Program-made: the position numbers and the translations under genes | Notes under the pieces: model-generated | Database searches by the model: none | What the model saw: the letters and a program-made list of their open reading frames with translations, nothing else | Told to the model about the DNA's origin: nothing | Part shown: piece by piece, positions 44,103 to 44,139 of the stretch | How the letters are laid out: each line of letters opens with the position of its first letter | Position numbering within the stretch: the stretch's first letter is position 1 | From: Paramuribaculum sp. | GTDB taxonomy: Bacteria > Bacteroidota > Bacteroidia > Bacteroidales > Muribaculaceae | Length of the DNA stretch: 44,139 nt | Direction of reading: 5' to 3' | Assembly: GCA_029060545.1 (NCBI GenBank) | Contig: JAIDTT010000016.1 | Coordinates: 1-44,139 of the forward strand

Positions 44103-44139
44103 TACCACATTTGCTTACGGTTCGAAAAAAAAATCGATT

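Overview
The window looks like chromosomal DNA of a gut member of the Bacteroidales (Bacteroidota), most likely Muribaculaceae; the family-level call is inference. The evidence is a set of promoters of the Bacteroidota type (TTG about 20 nt upstream of TAnnTTTG) and a gene set typical of the order: a PPi-dependent phosphofructokinase, GldH, RicT next to GldH, YidC with a large periplasmic domain, DUF4199, DUF6048 and DUF6452 proteins, a BspA-like leucine-rich repeat protein, and a secreted protein with a Por-type C-terminal tail. No rRNA, tRNA, CRISPR array, transposase, integrase or phage gene was seen.

Layout. Positions 1-3,234 hold an AT-rich patch with a BspA-like surface protein and an unrecognised ORF. 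Positions 3,235-3,929 are a non-coding mosaic with several short palindromes of REP type. Positions 3,930-9,918 (minus) carry an operon small membrane protein - dxs - trkA - trkH (isoprenoid precursor synthesis plus K+ uptake), preceded by a mannose-6-phosphate isomerase-like gene with its own promoter. Positions 10,049-17,068 (minus) carry metF-metH (methionine and folate cycle), pfp (glycolysis) and kdsB (LPS Kdo activation). Positions 17,148-19,237 (plus) are a tight two-gene unit of exported proteins: a small protein with a sorting-like tail, overlapping a CotH-family secreted kinase.

Positions 19,263-23,226 hold galM with a sugar-nucleotidyltransferase-like gene, a Nudix hydrolase and glutamate dehydrogenase. 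Positions 23,391-31,651 (plus) run from cell division and RNA decay (coiled-coil protein, zapA, rny, ricT, gldH) through a HAD phosphatase, an M24 peptidase and the CCA-adding enzyme to an NlpC/P60 peptidase. Positions 31,674-35,363 hold an S1/P1 nuclease, rsmA-mgtE and ferritin. Positions 35,402-39,182 (minus) are pyrG and yidC. Positions 39,316-43,998 (minus) form a seven-gene envelope and carbon operon: DUF4199 membrane protein, glycosyltransferase 2, DUF6452 lipoprotein, DUF6048 outer-membrane-like protein, short-chain dehydrogenase, rpiB and a proline-rich lipoprotein.

Most of the window is ordinary core genome. The parts most worth a second look are the CotH kinase with its small exported neighbour, the REP-like palindrome mosaic at 3.4-3.9 kb, the zapA-rny intergenic region with its alternative hairpins, and the near-constant 20-nt promoter spacing seen across the window.
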